From NCBI GenBank assembly GCA_902537845.1, contig CACBDC010000001.1, forward strand, positions 1 to 64,000: a stretch of 64,000 nt of DNA, given 5' to 3'. Below are positions 17,572 to 33,173 of this stretch, piece after piece (position 1 is the stretch's first letter; each line of letters opens with the position of its first letter). The stretch comes from an uncultured Pelagibacteraceae bacterium. GTDB lineage: Bacteria; Pseudomonadota; Alphaproteobacteria; Pelagibacterales; Pelagibacteraceae. The notes under the pieces are model-generated. The model was not told where the DNA came from. It made no database searches and saw only the letters and a program-made list of their open reading frames with translations. The position numbers were made by a program, and so were the translations under genes.

Positions 17572-18687
17572 ATGAGTTTCAAAGACAAGATATTAAAAAA
17601 CCAATCTCCTTGGGGGTCACCTCCTCCAGGCGGTGGCGGACGTATGCCAGGTGGAAATGGCTCAGGTTCAAGACAAGATCCACCAAATCTTGACGATATA
17701 ATTAAAAATTTTCAAAAAACAATAAACAAATTTTCTGGAGGAAAATCTGGCGGGTCGCGCCCAATATTAATTGGTCTATTAATTTTAGCTTTATTATATG
17801 TTGCAAGCGGTCTTTACAGAGTCTTACCAGATGAACAAGGAGTAGTTTTAAGATTTGGTAAATATGTACATACTACTCAGCCAGGATTGCATTATCATTT
17901 TCCAACACCTTTTGAGAGAGTCCTTACTCCTAAGGTTACAAAAGTAAATCGAGTTGATGTCGGTTTCAGACCAGCGAGCGACACAGGAAGATCTTCTGGA
18001 GTTGGAAATGTTCCAGAAGAAAGTTTGATGTTAACTGGAGATGAAAATATAGTCGATATAAACTATTCGGTATTCTGGGTGATTAAAGATGCACAAAAAT
18101 TTTTATTTAATATCCAAAGTCCAGTGGAAACAGTAAAAGCTGCCTCAGAAACAGCTATGAGAGAAGTTATAGCTAAAAATAGAATTCAAAGTATTTTAAC
18201 TGAAGGAAGATCCGGAATAGAAATTGAAGTTCAAGAAATTACTCAACAAATTTTAGATGAGTATGGTTCAGGAATACAAGTGACCCAAGTTCAAACTCAA
18301 CAAGCCGATCCACCAGAACAAGTCATAGATGCTTTTAGAGATGTACAAGCAGCAAGAGCAGATAGAGAAAGATCTAAAAACGAAGCTGAAGCATATGCTA
18401 ATGATGTAATTCCGAGAGCACGAGGGGAAGCAGAACAAGTTTTACAACAAGCAGAAGCTTATAAAAAAGAAGTAGTTGCAAAAGCTGAGGGTGAGGCGAG
18501 CAGGTTTTTAGCAATTTATAATGAATATAAAGATGCAAAACAAGTAACGCAGGAAAGAATGTATCTTGAAACTATGGAAAAAGTTTTAGCGGATATAGAT
18601 AAAGTAATTATAGATAAAGAATCAGGTTCAGGTGTTGTTCCTTATTTACCGCTTCCAGAACTAAAAAAATCAGGAGGTAATAATTAA
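17572..18687 (+). CDS. hflK: FtsH protease modulator HflK
   Basis: Gly-rich N-terminus plus band-7 domain, followed by hflC. Confidence 0.93.
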   Translation: MSFKDKILKNQSPWGSPPPGGGGRMPGGNGSGSRQDPPNLDDIIKNFQKTINKFSGGKSGGSRPILIGLLILALLYVASGLYRVLPDEQGVVLRFGKYVHTTQPGLHYHFPTPFERVLTPKVTKVNRVDVGFRPASDTGRSSGVGNVPEESLMLTGDENIVDINYSVFWVIKDAQKFLFNIQSPVETVKAASETAMREVIAKNRIQSILTEGRSGIEIEVQEITQQILDEYGSGIQVTQVQTQQADPPEQVIDAFRDVQAARADRERSKNEAEAYANDVIPRARGEAEQVLQQAEAYKKEVVAKAEGEASRFLAIYNEYKDAKQVTQERMYLETMEKVLADIDKVIIDKESGSGVVPYLPLPELKKSGGNN

Positions 18688-19562
18688 TGAAAGGAGTTAA
18701 ATTTATAGTTCCAACAATTATTATTATTGCAGTTACTGCTTTCCAATCTTTGTTTATCGTACAAGAAATAAGTCAAGCTATTGTTCTTCAGTTTGGTGAT
18801 CCAAAGAAAATCGTAACTAAAGCAGGGCTAAACTTTAAATTACCATTTATTCAAAACGTAGTTTACTTAGATAAAAGAATTTTAAATTTAGATAATGATC
18901 CTGAGGAAGTAATTGCAGCCGATCAAAAAAGATTAATAGTTGACGCATTCGCGAGATTTAAAATAGTTGATCCTCTAAAGTTTTATATTTCAGTAGGCAA
19001 TGAAAGGGTTGCAAGATCAAGATTATCTACGATTATAAATTCAAGAATAAGAGGTGTTTTAGGTACACAAGAACTAGCAACTTTATTGTCAACAGATAGA
19101 GCTAGACAAATGCAAATCATTCAGTCTCAAGTAAATGAGGAGGCAAAGAATTTTGGAATTACTATTGTTGATGTAAGAATTAAGAGAGCAGATTTGCCTC
19201 CAGCTAACAGTGAAGCAATCTATAAAAGGATGCAAACTGAGAGGGAGAGGGAAGCTAAAGAATTTAGAGCTCAAGGTGCTGAGATTGCGCAAAAAATACG
19301 ATCCACAGCAGATAAAGATGTAACTGTAATTTTAGCGCAGGCAAATAAAAAATCAGAAATCATGAAAGGTGAAGGTGATGGAGAAAGAAACAAAATATTT
19401 GCAAATGCTTTTGGAAGAGATCCTCAGTTCTTTGCTTTCTATAGAGCTATGCAAGCATATGAAAAAGCATTAATTGGAGGAGAAACATCGCTTGTATTAT
19501 CGCCCGATAGTGAATTTTTTAAATTCTTTGGTAAATCCGTAAAACCTGCTCTTAAAAAATAA
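18687..19562 (+). CDS. hflC: FtsH protease modulator HflC
   Basis: band-7 domain; VDVRIKRADLPPANSEAIYKRMQTERER. Confidence 0.93.
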   Translation: MKGVKFIVPTIIIIAVTAFQSLFIVQEISQAIVLQFGDPKKIVTKAGLNFKLPFIQNVVYLDKRILNLDNDPEEVIAADQKRLIVDAFARFKIVDPLKFYISVGNERVARSRLSTIINSRIRGVLGTQELATLLSTDRARQMQIIQSQVNEEAKNFGITIVDVRIKRADLPPANSEAIYKRMQTEREREAKEFRAQGAEIAQKIRSTADKDVTVILAQANKKSEIMKGEGDGERNKIFANAFGRDPQFFAFYRAMQAYEKALIGGETSLVLSPDSEFFKFFGKSVKPALKK

Positions 19563-19577
19563 ATACAAATTATCATT

Positions 19578-19763
19578 GTGAAAGAGTTTGTAATTGCAAT
19601 AGGCTTAATACTTTTTCTAGAAGGTCTGCTTTTAGCCATTTTCCCGTCAAGAATTAAAAGTATGATAGAATTTATTAAGAACACACCTGAAAGTAAATTA
19701 AGATCACTGGGTACAGTTTTTTTAATTATAGGGTTTATAATAATTTGGTATATTAAAAGTTAG
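19578..19763 (+). CDS. DUF2065 membrane protein
   Basis: 61 aa, 2 TM; typical position after hflC. Confidence 0.75.
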   Translation: MKEFVIAIGLILFLEGLLLAIFPSRIKSMIEFIKNTPESKLRSLGTVFLIIGFIIIWYIKS

Positions 19764-21167
19764 ATGAATTCTTTAAAAAAAATATTATTTTTATTAGTTA
19801 TTCTAAATTTTTCTTTGGCTAATGCTAAGCCTGTTCCCGAGTCTTTTGCTGACTTAGCAGAAAAGTTAATGCCCTCTGTAGTAAATATTTCTACAACGCA
19901 AACAGTAAAAACAACAACAAATCAGTTCCCTTTTCAATTTCCTCCAGGATCGCCATTTGGAGAAATGTTTAAAGATTTTGAAAGGCCAACAGAAAGAAAA
20001 GCTGCATCTCTTGGTTCTGGCTTTGTAATAGATGAAGACGGAATTGTTATTACTAATAATCACGTTGTTGCTAATGCAGAGGATATCCTGGTTAGAGTCG
20101 GTGAAAAAGAATATGAAGCAAAAGTTATTGGAGCTGATCCATATATGGATATTGCAGTAATTAAAATGAAAACAAAAGATAAGTTTAAACCAGTGCTTTT
20201 TGGTGACTCTAGTAAAGCGAGAGTAGGTGATTGGGTTGTTGCGATTGGAAACCCTTTTGGTTTGGGCGGCACTGTAACATCAGGAATTATTTCCGCTAGA
20301 AATAGACAGATTGGATTAACACGATATGAAGATTTTATTCAAACAGACGCATCAATTAACCAAGGAAACTCAGGCGGACCTTTATTTAATTTAAAAGGTG
20401 AAGTGATCGGAATTAATACTGCGATAATAGCTCCAGGACAGTCAGGTTCGATTGGTATTGGTTTTGCTATTCCAGCTAATGCTGCTTCAAATGTCATTGA
20501 TCAGTTAATTAAGTTTGGAGAAACAAAAAGGGGTTGGTTGGGTGTTAGAATACAAGAGGTAAGCAAAGAGATTGCTGAAGTTGAGAAATTAAAAAAACCT
20601 GAAGGTGCATTAGTTGCAAGTGTTGGTAAAAATAGCCCTGCTGATAAAGCAGGAATTAAAGCAGGAGATATTATTTTAGAATTTGATGGCAAAAGAATTA
20701 GCACAATGAAAAAACTTCCAAATGTTGTAGCTAGTACTGAAGTGGGCAAAAGTGTTGAACTTAAAATTTGGAGAAATAAAAAGTTAATTTCTAAAAGATT
20801 AATTCTTGGTAGGCTTGAAACCTCTGAAGAATTTAAGGAAACGAAACCTCAAAAAGTAAAAAAAGATATTGATATTGAGAGTTTAAAAATAGCAGTAAGA
20901 GAAATTACAAATGAAGATATTTCTTCAAGAAATTTAAATAAAAAAACTACAGGAGTTATAATTACTGATATTTCAAATCGTAGCCCTTTGTATAATTTAT
21001 TAAGTGTTAATGACATTATTATCGAAGTTCAAAAAACTTCTGTAAAAAATTCTTCCGATCTTAAAAGAAAGGTTGAAGACATCTTTAAGAAAGGTGAGAA
21101 AACATTATTATTAACAATAATTAACAAAGAAAATCGAAGACGTTATTTAGGTGTTAAAATAAATTAG
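19764..21167 (+). CDS. degP: Do/DegP-like periplasmic serine protease
   Basis: trypsin triad (ITNNHVV, DIAVIKMK, NQGNSGGPL) plus two PDZ-like regions. Confidence 0.9.
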   Translation: MNSLKKILFLLVILNFSLANAKPVPESFADLAEKLMPSVVNISTTQTVKTTTNQFPFQFPPGSPFGEMFKDFERPTERKAASLGSGFVIDEDGIVITNNHVVANAEDILVRVGEKEYEAKVIGADPYMDIAVIKMKTKDKFKPVLFGDSSKARVGDWVVAIGNPFGLGGTVTSGIISARNRQIGLTRYEDFIQTDASINQGNSGGPLFNLKGEVIGINTAIIAPGQSGSIGIGFAIPANAASNVIDQLIKFGETKRGWLGVRIQEVSKEIAEVEKLKKPEGALVASVGKNSPADKAGIKAGDIILEFDGKRISTMKKLPNVVASTEVGKSVELKIWRNKKLISKRLILGRLETSEEFKETKPQKVKKDIDIESLKIAVREITNEDISSRNLNKKTTGVIITDISNRSPLYNLLSVNDIIIEVQKTSVKNSSDLKRKVEDIFKKGEKTLLLTIINKENRRRYLGVKIN

Positions 21168-21168
21168 T

Positions 21169-22086
21169 TTGTCAAAAAAAATTATTCTCTTAGCCGGACC
21201 CACAGCCTCAGGAAAATCAAAACTAGCTTTACATTTAGCAAAAAAAATTAATGGAGAAGTAATTAATGCAGATAGTATGCAGATTTATAAAGAGTTTAAA
21301 ATCTTATCCTCAAGACCTTCTATAAGTGACATTCAAAAAATCAAACATCATTTGTACGGTATAATTTCTGTAAAGAAATACTTCTCAGCTGGGAATTGGC
21401 TAAAAGAAGTAAAAAAAAAAATTAATCTTTGTTTGAAGAAGAAAAAAATCCCTATTGTTGTTGGTGGCACTGGTCTATATTTTAATACAATTACTAAAGG
21501 AATAAGTAAAATTCCAGATATTGATCTCAAAACAAGAAATAAAGTTAGAGCTTTATATAGAAAACTTGGTTCAAAAAATTTTTTTGAAAAACTTTTAGTT
21601 CTTGATCCTAAAGTAAAAAATAAAATTTTACCAACAGACTCTCAAAGATTACAAAGAGCCTATGAAGTTAAAATTAAAACAAAGAAGTCATTATTTGATT
21701 GGATAGTTGAAACTAAATCTGATTTCTTAGATTTTAATGTTAAAAAAATTTATATAAATATATCTAGAGAGGAGCTCCTTTTAAAAATTTCAAAAAGAAC
21801 TCAGTCCATGTTTAAAAAAAATTGCATAGCAGAGGTAAAAAAATTTAATTCTCTTAAGATTAAAAAAAGCTTATCCGCTAATAAACTCATTGGTGTTCAA
21901 GAAATCAATCAATATATGAAAGGCACAATTACATTAGAACAATGTATAGAACTAATTAACATTAAAACAAGGCAGTACGCTAAAAGACAAAATACTTGGG
22001 CTAGGGGGCATATGAAGAATTGGAACAAGATTTATTCGAAAAATTTCTCCATTCTTCTAAAAAAAACATTAAAAGTGGCGAGCTAA
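21169..22086 (+). CDS. miaA: tRNA dimethylallyltransferase
   Basis: LLAGPTASGKSKLA; INADSMQIYKEF; TTG start. Confidence 0.93.
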   Translation: MSKKIILLAGPTASGKSKLALHLAKKINGEVINADSMQIYKEFKILSSRPSISDIQKIKHHLYGIISVKKYFSAGNWLKEVKKKINLCLKKKKIPIVVGGTGLYFNTITKGISKIPDIDLKTRNKVRALYRKLGSKNFFEKLLVLDPKVKNKILPTDSQRLQRAYEVKIKTKKSLFDWIVETKSDFLDFNVKKIYINISREELLLKISKRTQSMFKKNCIAEVKKFNSLKIKKSLSANKLIGVQEINQYMKGTITLEQCIELINIKTRQYAKRQNTWARGHMKNWNKIYSKNFSILLKKTLKVAS

Positions 22087-22123
22087 AACTTGACGCAATC
22101 CATTTCTAGGCTAGATTGTATGA

Positions 22124-23889
22124 ATGCCAAAATTATTAAGTGGAGCAGAAATTGTTTTTAAAGCGCTAGAGGATCAAAAAGTAGAATATATTTTTGGTTA
22201 TCCTGGAGGCGCAGTATTACCAATTTACGATGAATTAAAAAATCATAAATCAATCAAACATATTTTAGCAAGACACGAACAAGGCGCAGGTCACTCAGCT
22301 GAAGGATATGCAAGATCAAGCGGTAAGCCTGGAGTTTTATTAGTTACATCTGGGCCAGGAGCAACTAATGCTGTAACAGCACTTACAGATGCTTACATGG
22401 ACTCAGTTCCTCTTGTTTGTATCTCAGGACAAGTGCCAACACACCTAATTGGAACTGATGCATTTCAAGAGTGCGACACTACAGGTATAACTAGACCGTG
22501 TACAAAACATAATTGGTTAGTGAAAGACGTAAATGATCTTTCAAGAGTTTTACATTTGGCATTCGAAGTAGCAACGACAGGAAGACCTGGACCAGTTTTA
22601 GTAGATATTCCAAAAGATATACAATTTAAAAAAGGTAAGTATAAATTTTTTAAGAATACACTTAAAAAGAAACTAAATGGAAAAGCTGCACGTAAAATAC
22701 CTAACACAGAATTAGATAAATTTATTGATCTGATAAAAAAATCATCGAAGCCTATATTTTACACAGGCGGAGGAGTAATAAACTCAGGACCAGAAGCAAG
22801 CAAATATTTAAGGGAATTAGTTTCGCTAACAGGTTTTCCAATTACTTCAACTTTGCAAGGATTAGGAGCTTATCCTGGAGATGATCCACAATTTTTAGGT
22901 ATGCTTGGAATGCACGGAACTTATGAAGCAAATAATGCGATGCATGATTGTGACTTAATGATAAATATTGGCGCAAGGTTTGACGATAGGATTACTGGTA
23001 AGGTTGATGAATTTTCACCAAGGTCAAAAAAAATTCATGTTGATATTGATCCATCATCTATTGGAAAAAATATAAAAGTAGATTTAGCTATTGTTAGTGA
23101 TGTAACAGAACTTTTAAAATCATTAATAAAAAGGTTTAAGGAAAAAAATAAAAACTTTGTAAATTCTAATAAACAAAAAACATCAAAATGGTGGGAACAA
23201 ATTGAAAAATGGAGAGAAAAAAAGTCATTGAACTTTATTAATAGTGATAAGATTATAAAACCTCAACACGCAGTACAAAGATTATATGAGTTAACAAAAA
23301 CTCAAGATACTTTTATCACTACTGAAGTTGGTCAACATCAAATGTGGGCGGCTCAACATTACAAATTTAATAAACCCAATAGATGGATGACGTCTGGAGG
23401 TCTTGGTACAATGGGTTATGGACTCCCGGCAGCTATCGGTGTTCAAATAGCAAATCCTGGAAAATTAGTTGTTGATATTGCTGGTGAGGCATCTGTCCTA
23501 ATGACAATGCAAGAAATGTCTACTGCGGTTCAATACAGATTACCAATAAAAATATTTATTTTAAATAATGAGTACATGGGCATGGTTAGACAATGGCAAG
23601 AGCTTCTACATGAAAAAAATTATTCTGAAAGTTATACAGCGGCGTTACCGGACTTTGTAAAACTAGCAGAGTCTTACGGTTGCGTTGGTATCAGAGCAAA
23701 AACACCTGATGAACTTGATGAAAAAATAAAAGAAATGATAAATATTGATAAACCAGTAATATTTGATTGTGTAGTAGACAAAGCAGAAAACTGTTTTCCA
23801 ATGATACCTTCAGGTAAGCCACACAATCAAATGTTATTAGGTCCCGAAGAAGAAGAAGAAATTTCCGATGAAGGGAAAATTTTAGTTTA

Positions 23890-23890
<1 letters not shown>
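22124..23890 (+). CDS. ilvB: acetolactate synthase large subunit
   Basis: ThDP enzyme: EYIFGYPGGAVLPIYDEL; followed by ilvH, ilvC. Confidence 0.95.
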
Positions 23891-25459
<1,569 letters not shown>

Positions 25460-25561
25460 CCCATTCTGAGTCTAAATAACAGAGTTAAACTACATAATTA
25501 TTTGCAAATTCTAGCTTTGATTGTAATATAAGTTGCTATAAATTTTTATAATTATTTAGCT

Positions 25562-28166
<2,605 letters not shown>

Positions 28167-28184
28167 TTTATTTTTAATGAATAA

Positions 28185-29030
28185 ATGTCAGTTAGTAGAG
28201 ATGATTTTGGTATAGCTTTTCGTTCAGCCCTTTTACAAAGAGGTGCAACGCAAAAATTTTCAATTTTTTCACTCATAATTGTCGCAATAATAATTTTCTT
28301 TCTAGATATTTATGGTTTCACCGCAGTTAAAACAGCGAGAAGTTTTATTAACGATGTTGTCTACAGAGTAACTTATCTAGCTTCAGCACCAACAAGATTG
28401 TTCCCAGGAATAAACCAAGGTGTTGCTAGCCATTTCAATTTAAAAAAAGAAAATGAAGAATTAAGAAAAGTAATTGAGCGTTATAAATCGCTTGATCTTA
28501 ATTTAGAATATATATCTAATGAAAATAAAAATTTAAAAAAGGTTTTAAATACTGAAAATGTTGAGAGCGTTTCGAATATAGTTCTAGCTAAAGTTTTAGT
28601 AGATCGTAATAGTCCATTTTTAAAATCAATAATCATTAATAAAGGAAGCAAAGAAGGCATTATAAAAGGTATGCCAGTTACTCAAAATAAATATTTAATT
28701 GGGAGAATAGTTGAGACAAATTATTTATCATCAAGAGTATTATTACTTAATGATTTGAATAGTAGAATTCCAGTTACTTTTGACGAAAAAGGCACCCAAG
28801 CGATATTGACTGGAGGCGGAACACGTAAACCAACACTATCATATTTACCGGAAAATTATCAGTTTGTTGAAGATGTTACGGTTTTTGCTTCAGGAAAAGA
28901 TGGAATTTTTAGTGCAGGTACACCAATTGGAAAAACAAAAGATAATGGGGAAGTCGAGCTATTCGTTGATCCAAATCAATTGTCTTTTGTAACAGTAAAT
29001 CTAATTAAACCAACTAAGGAAGTTTTTTAA
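28185..29030 (+). CDS. mreC: rod shape-determining protein MreC
   Basis: MreC-like; position after mreB. Confidence 0.92.
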   Translation: MSVSRDDFGIAFRSALLQRGATQKFSIFSLIIVAIIIFFLDIYGFTAVKTARSFINDVVYRVTYLASAPTRLFPGINQGVASHFNLKKENEELRKVIERYKSLDLNLEYISNENKNLKKVLNTENVESVSNIVLAKVLVDRNSPFLKSIIINKGSKEGIIKGMPVTQNKYLIGRIVETNYLSSRVLLLNDLNSRIPVTFDEKGTQAILTGGGTRKPTLSYLPENYQFVEDVTVFASGKDGIFSAGTPIGKTKDNGEVELFVDPNQLSFVTVNLIKPTKEVF

Positions 29031-29542
29031 TGGCAAAAGGAAATATCATAAAAAAATTTTTTGCATCTGGCCCATTAATCTTATTGTATTACTTATCAAT
29101 AAGTGAACTTGATACAAATCTTGAAAAATTATTTGAAGTTTTTTCTTTAAATTTACAAATTATTATTATTTATTTTTGGATTATTAAACGTCCAAATCTA
29201 ATGGGAACAGGACATATCTTTTTTGCAGGACTTATAAATGATGTAGTCATGGGGTTTCCCTTAGGTATAAGCTCACTATCTTATTTAATTGTTTGTTTTG
29301 TTGGCAATTATGTAAGGAACAAAAGTGTTAATACGACGATAGCATCTGACTGGTTTACTTTCTTAATTGCTTTATTGTTTGCTAATTTACTTTTCTTTTC
29401 ACTATTAAATAATTTCTCCGATGTCGCCATTTCTTACTCAAAAATTGGTTACAACACTTTCTTTACTTTGTTTTTGTTTCCAGTTTTTTGGTTTTTATTT
29501 CATCTTTATCAATTAAGTTTTATAGGTTCTCAAGATGCTTAG
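29030..29542 (+). CDS. mreD: rod shape-determining protein MreD
   Basis: multi-TM; synteny mreBCD. Confidence 0.85.
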   Translation: MAKGNIIKKFFASGPLILLYYLSISELDTNLEKLFEVFSLNLQIIIIYFWIIKRPNLMGTGHIFFAGLINDVVMGFPLGISSLSYLIVCFVGNYVRNKSVNTTIASDWFTFLIALLFANLLFFSLLNNFSDVAISYSKIGYNTFFTLFLFPVFWFLFHLYQLSFIGSQDA

Positions 29543-31469
29543 CCCAGGCTCAGGTAATACTGTTATAAAATCAAAGCTTATAGGCAGAAGAATGTTTTTA
29601 ATTACAGCTGCAAAAGCTGTGGTAATGGTTGGTCTAGTAGGTAGACTTATATCTCTCCAAATCAATCAATCTACAAAATACAAGTCTTTATCTGATAAAA
29701 ATAGATTTAGAGAATGGAAATTGGCTCCTGAAAGAGGAATTATAAAAGATTTTTTCAACACAGAAATTGCATCAAACGAGCCACTTTATCAAGTTCATTT
29801 AGTTCCAGAAAATGCGAAAGATATTGATAATTTATTTGTAAGACTAAAAGCAATCTTAAATATCACAGATAAAAAAGTATCTTATTTAAAAAGAGTTATA
29901 AAAAAACAAAAACCTTGGGAACCAGTAATAGTTTCTGAAAATTTAGATTGGTCTGATTTTTCAAGAATTAATTTATTTTTGCATGAACTTGAGGGCGTAG
30001 AACCCATAGTATCTGTTGCAAGAACTTATCCTGATAATTCTTCAGCTCATATTTTAGGCTATGTATCTCAAATTAGTGCTAAAGATTTGAAAACAAAAGA
30101 ATATCTTCAAGATCTAGCCGTGCCAGGTATGGCCATTGGAAAAACAGGTCTAGAGAGAAAATTAGATGAGAAGATAATTGGTAAACGTGGTTATCAGCGT
30201 TATGAAGTAAATGCTTATGGTAAAAGAATTAGAGAAATTAAAATTGACCAAGGTCAGGCAGGTAAAAGTTTTAAAACTACATTAGATTATGAAGTACAAA
30301 AATTCACTAATGAACTTTTAAAAGACAAAGCAGCGGCAGTATGTGTGATGGATGTCTACAATGGAGATATAGTATCTTTAGTTTCGTCTCCAACATTTGA
30401 ACCTAATGCATTTGTTCATGGTCTAGATAAAATTTATTGGAATAGTTTAATTAAAAATGAAAAGAAACCTTTAGCTAACAAAGCTTTGTCAGGATTATAT
30501 CCCCCTGGGTCTACAATTAAAACTTTGGTGGCTTTGAGCGCTTTAGAAAATAAAATTATAAGGCCTTTAGACACTTTTAGATGTAAAGGAAAGATAGAAC
30601 TCTACGGCGAAAAGTTTCACTGTTGGGAGAAAGATGGACATGGAATTGTAAATCTAAGAAAGGGCATTCAAAGATCCTGTGACGTTTATTTTTATGAAGT
30701 CGCGAGAAAACTCGGTGTTGATCGTTTATCAGAAACTGCAAAAAGATTCGGTTTAGGTAAGAAAGTTTTAGATGACTTTATTGAAGAAAGGTCAGGAGTA
30801 GTTCCAAATACCAAGTGGAAGAAAAAATTTATTGGACAAAACTGGTATTTAGGTGAAACTCTTCACTCAGGTATTGGCCAAGGATATTTTCAAAGCACAC
30901 CTTTACAATTATGTTTAATGACAGCTCAAATAGCTAATGGAGGTTTTGAAATTAAACCAAGAATAATATTTGATGAGAAAAATGACAATCTTAGAAAATA
31001 TTTGAAATATAAAAACGAAAATCCAAATGAACCTCTTCCAACTGAATTATTATTATCAAATTTTAATTTAAAACCTTTATTTAAAAACCAAGAACACATA
31101 AACTTGATAAAAGACGCCATGTTCTCCTCATCTAATGAACCTGGGGGGACTTCATATAGACACAGATTAGAAAATCCAAAATTTACTTTTGCAGGAAAAA
31201 CTGGATCATCTCAGATTAAAAGATTTACAGAGGCACAGCGAGAAGCTGAGGTTAAACAAGAAAGTTTACCATACAAAGACAGAGATCATGCATTGTTCGT
31301 GGCATTTGCACCCTATAAAGACCCTCAATATGCAATTAGTGTTTTAGTCGAGCATGGCGGCTCTGGCGGTAAAGCCGCAGCACCTATAGCAAAAAAAGTA
31401 ATCAAAAAAGTTCTTGAAAGACACGAATTAAGAAGAAAAGTAAATAATTTAATTGGAGAGTCAGTTTAA
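29535..31469 (+). CDS. mrdA: penicillin-binding protein 2
   Basis: YPPGSTIKTL (SxxK), SCDVYFYE, KTGSSQ. Confidence 0.95.
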   Translation: MLSPGSGNTVIKSKLIGRRMFLITAAKAVVMVGLVGRLISLQINQSTKYKSLSDKNRFREWKLAPERGIIKDFFNTEIASNEPLYQVHLVPENAKDIDNLFVRLKAILNITDKKVSYLKRVIKKQKPWEPVIVSENLDWSDFSRINLFLHELEGVEPIVSVARTYPDNSSAHILGYVSQISAKDLKTKEYLQDLAVPGMAIGKTGLERKLDEKIIGKRGYQRYEVNAYGKRIREIKIDQGQAGKSFKTTLDYEVQKFTNELLKDKAAAVCVMDVYNGDIVSLVSSPTFEPNAFVHGLDKIYWNSLIKNEKKPLANKALSGLYPPGSTIKTLVALSALENKIIRPLDTFRCKGKIELYGEKFHCWEKDGHGIVNLRKGIQRSCDVYFYEVARKLGVDRLSETAKRFGLGKKVLDDFIEERSGVVPNTKWKKKFIGQNWYLGETLHSGIGQGYFQSTPLQLCLMTAQIANGGFEIKPRIIFDEKNDNLRKYLKYKNENPNEPLPTELLLSNFNLKPLFKNQEHINLIKDAMFSSSNEPGGTSYRHRLENPKFTFAGKTGSSQIKRFTEAQREAEVKQESLPYKDRDHALFVAFAPYKDPQYAISVLVEHGGSGGKAAAPIAKKVIKKVLERHELRRKVNNLIGESV

Positions 31470-32593
31470 TGTTAAAACCAAGATCAATTCAATCTTCATT
31501 GAATTTTAGAGATAAAATTTTATCAATTGATTACATTCTTGTATTTTCAATTTTAATTTTAGGAATAGTTAGTATGTTTGCTATGTATTCTACTGATGGC
31601 GGAGAATTTAAGTATCATACGAACAGTCATATTTTACGTTTTTTTGTATTTTTTGGAATGTTTTTTGTTGTATCTTTTATTAAGATAAGATTATGGCACG
31701 ATACAAGTTATTTAATTTATATTGGAATATTTATTTTACTCCTTGGAGTTAAATATTTTGGTTTAACGTCATCTGGATCTAAAAGATGGTTGGATCTCTA
31801 TTTTATGAATTTACAACCCTCTGAATTAATGAAAATTGGTTTAATCTTATTTCTTGCAAAATATTATCATCGAATTTCAATAGAGAGCATAAATAGTTTT
31901 AGATATTTAATTTTACCAATCACTGTTCTTATCGGACCTGTAATTTTAGTTGCAACTCAACCAGATCTAGGAACATCTATATTAATTGCAGCAGGAGGAA
32001 TAGTTGTAGCTTGGTTAGCTGGGGTTAGAGCAAAATTTTTTATTTATTCCGGAGTTGCTTTAATCGCTTTACTTCCAGTGGCAGTTTCATTTTTAAAACC
32101 CTATCAAAAATCAAGAATATTAACTTTTCTTAACCCGGAGAGAGATCCATTAGGTGCAGGATATCAAATAATACAGTCTAAAATTGCTATTGGTTCAGGA
32201 GGGTTATTTGGAAAAGGATTTCTTAATGGCTCTCAAAGTTACCTCGACTATTTACCAGAGAAACATACTGATTTCATATTCACCCTTTTTTCAGAAGAAT
32301 TTGGTTTCTTCGGATCATTATTTATCCTCCTTTTATATGCTGTAATAATTTCAAGAATTATTAAGATAGGAAACATCACTCGAAGTAATTTTGGCAAGCT
32401 ATATTGTTATAGTTTTGCCACAGCTTTCTTTACATATGTAGTAGTTAACATGATGATGGTCCTAGGATTATTGCCTATTGTTGGGTCTCCATTACCAATT
32501 ATGTCATATGGAGGCTCCTCAATGATGGCAATCATGTTTGGACTAGGAATTGTAATGTCTTGTAAGATTTATAAAGATGTTCCAGTAAATTAA
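31469..32593 (+). CDS. rodA: SEDS peptidoglycan polymerase RodA
   Basis: FxxQPDLGTS; PLPIMSYGGSSMMA. Confidence 0.95.
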   Translation: MLKPRSIQSSLNFRDKILSIDYILVFSILILGIVSMFAMYSTDGGEFKYHTNSHILRFFVFFGMFFVVSFIKIRLWHDTSYLIYIGIFILLLGVKYFGLTSSGSKRWLDLYFMNLQPSELMKIGLILFLAKYYHRISIESINSFRYLILPITVLIGPVILVATQPDLGTSILIAAGGIVVAWLAGVRAKFFIYSGVALIALLPVAVSFLKPYQKSRILTFLNPERDPLGAGYQIIQSKIAIGSGGLFGKGFLNGSQSYLDYLPEKHTDFIFTLFSEEFGFFGSLFILLLYAVIISRIIKIGNITRSNFGKLYCYSFATAFFTYVVVNMMMVLGLLPIVGSPLPIMSYGGSSMMAIMFGLGIVMSCKIYKDVPVN

Positions 32594-32662
32594 ATTCAAC
32601 CTAAAATGATCAAAAAAAACTTAAATATTGGCTTGTATAATTATTAAATAAGTGATTAGTTT

Positions 32663-33127
32663 ATGAAAAATTATATGTTTGGTGATAAAAAAATAAAGAT
32701 TAAAGACTCGGAAAGATCGCTTATAAGTGAAACTGTAAGCATCGAGGGGACAATCAATAGTTCAGGAGCTATCGATGTGGCTGGATTAGTTAAAGGTCCA
32801 GTTTACTCGAAAGAGCTTATCGTAAGAGATACTGGTTCTATAACTGGAACAATCGAAGCTGACGATGTAGAGATACATGGTCATTTAGATGGAAAAGTTT
32901 CTGCTCAAAACATAGTTATAGGTGCTACCGGCACAGTCAAAGGAGATATTGAGTTCGGCAACAATCTCCGAACTGAAAATGGCGCGGATATTGATGGTTA
33001 TATTAAGAAAACAAATAGTTCAAAATCTAAATTAACAGGAGACTTCTTATTCAAGAAAAAAGACAAAAAAGAAGCACCTGAAAATGAAGAAAGACCAGAC
33101 GTAGTTAACAAAGAAGCAATCGCCTAA
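32663..33127 (+). CDS. bactofilin (polymer-forming cytoskeletal protein)
   Basis: SLISETVSIEGTINSSGAIDVAGLVKGPV beta-helix repeats. Confidence 0.88.
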   Translation: MKNYMFGDKKIKIKDSERSLISETVSIEGTINSSGAIDVAGLVKGPVYSKELIVRDTGSITGTIEADDVEIHGHLDGKVSAQNIVIGATGTVKGDIEFGNNLRTENGADIDGYIKKTNSSKSKLTGDFLFKKKDKKEAPENEERPDVVNKEAIA

Positions 33128-33173
33128 TCTACCGCACTACTATTTTTCATTACATTGCAATATAATTTTCATA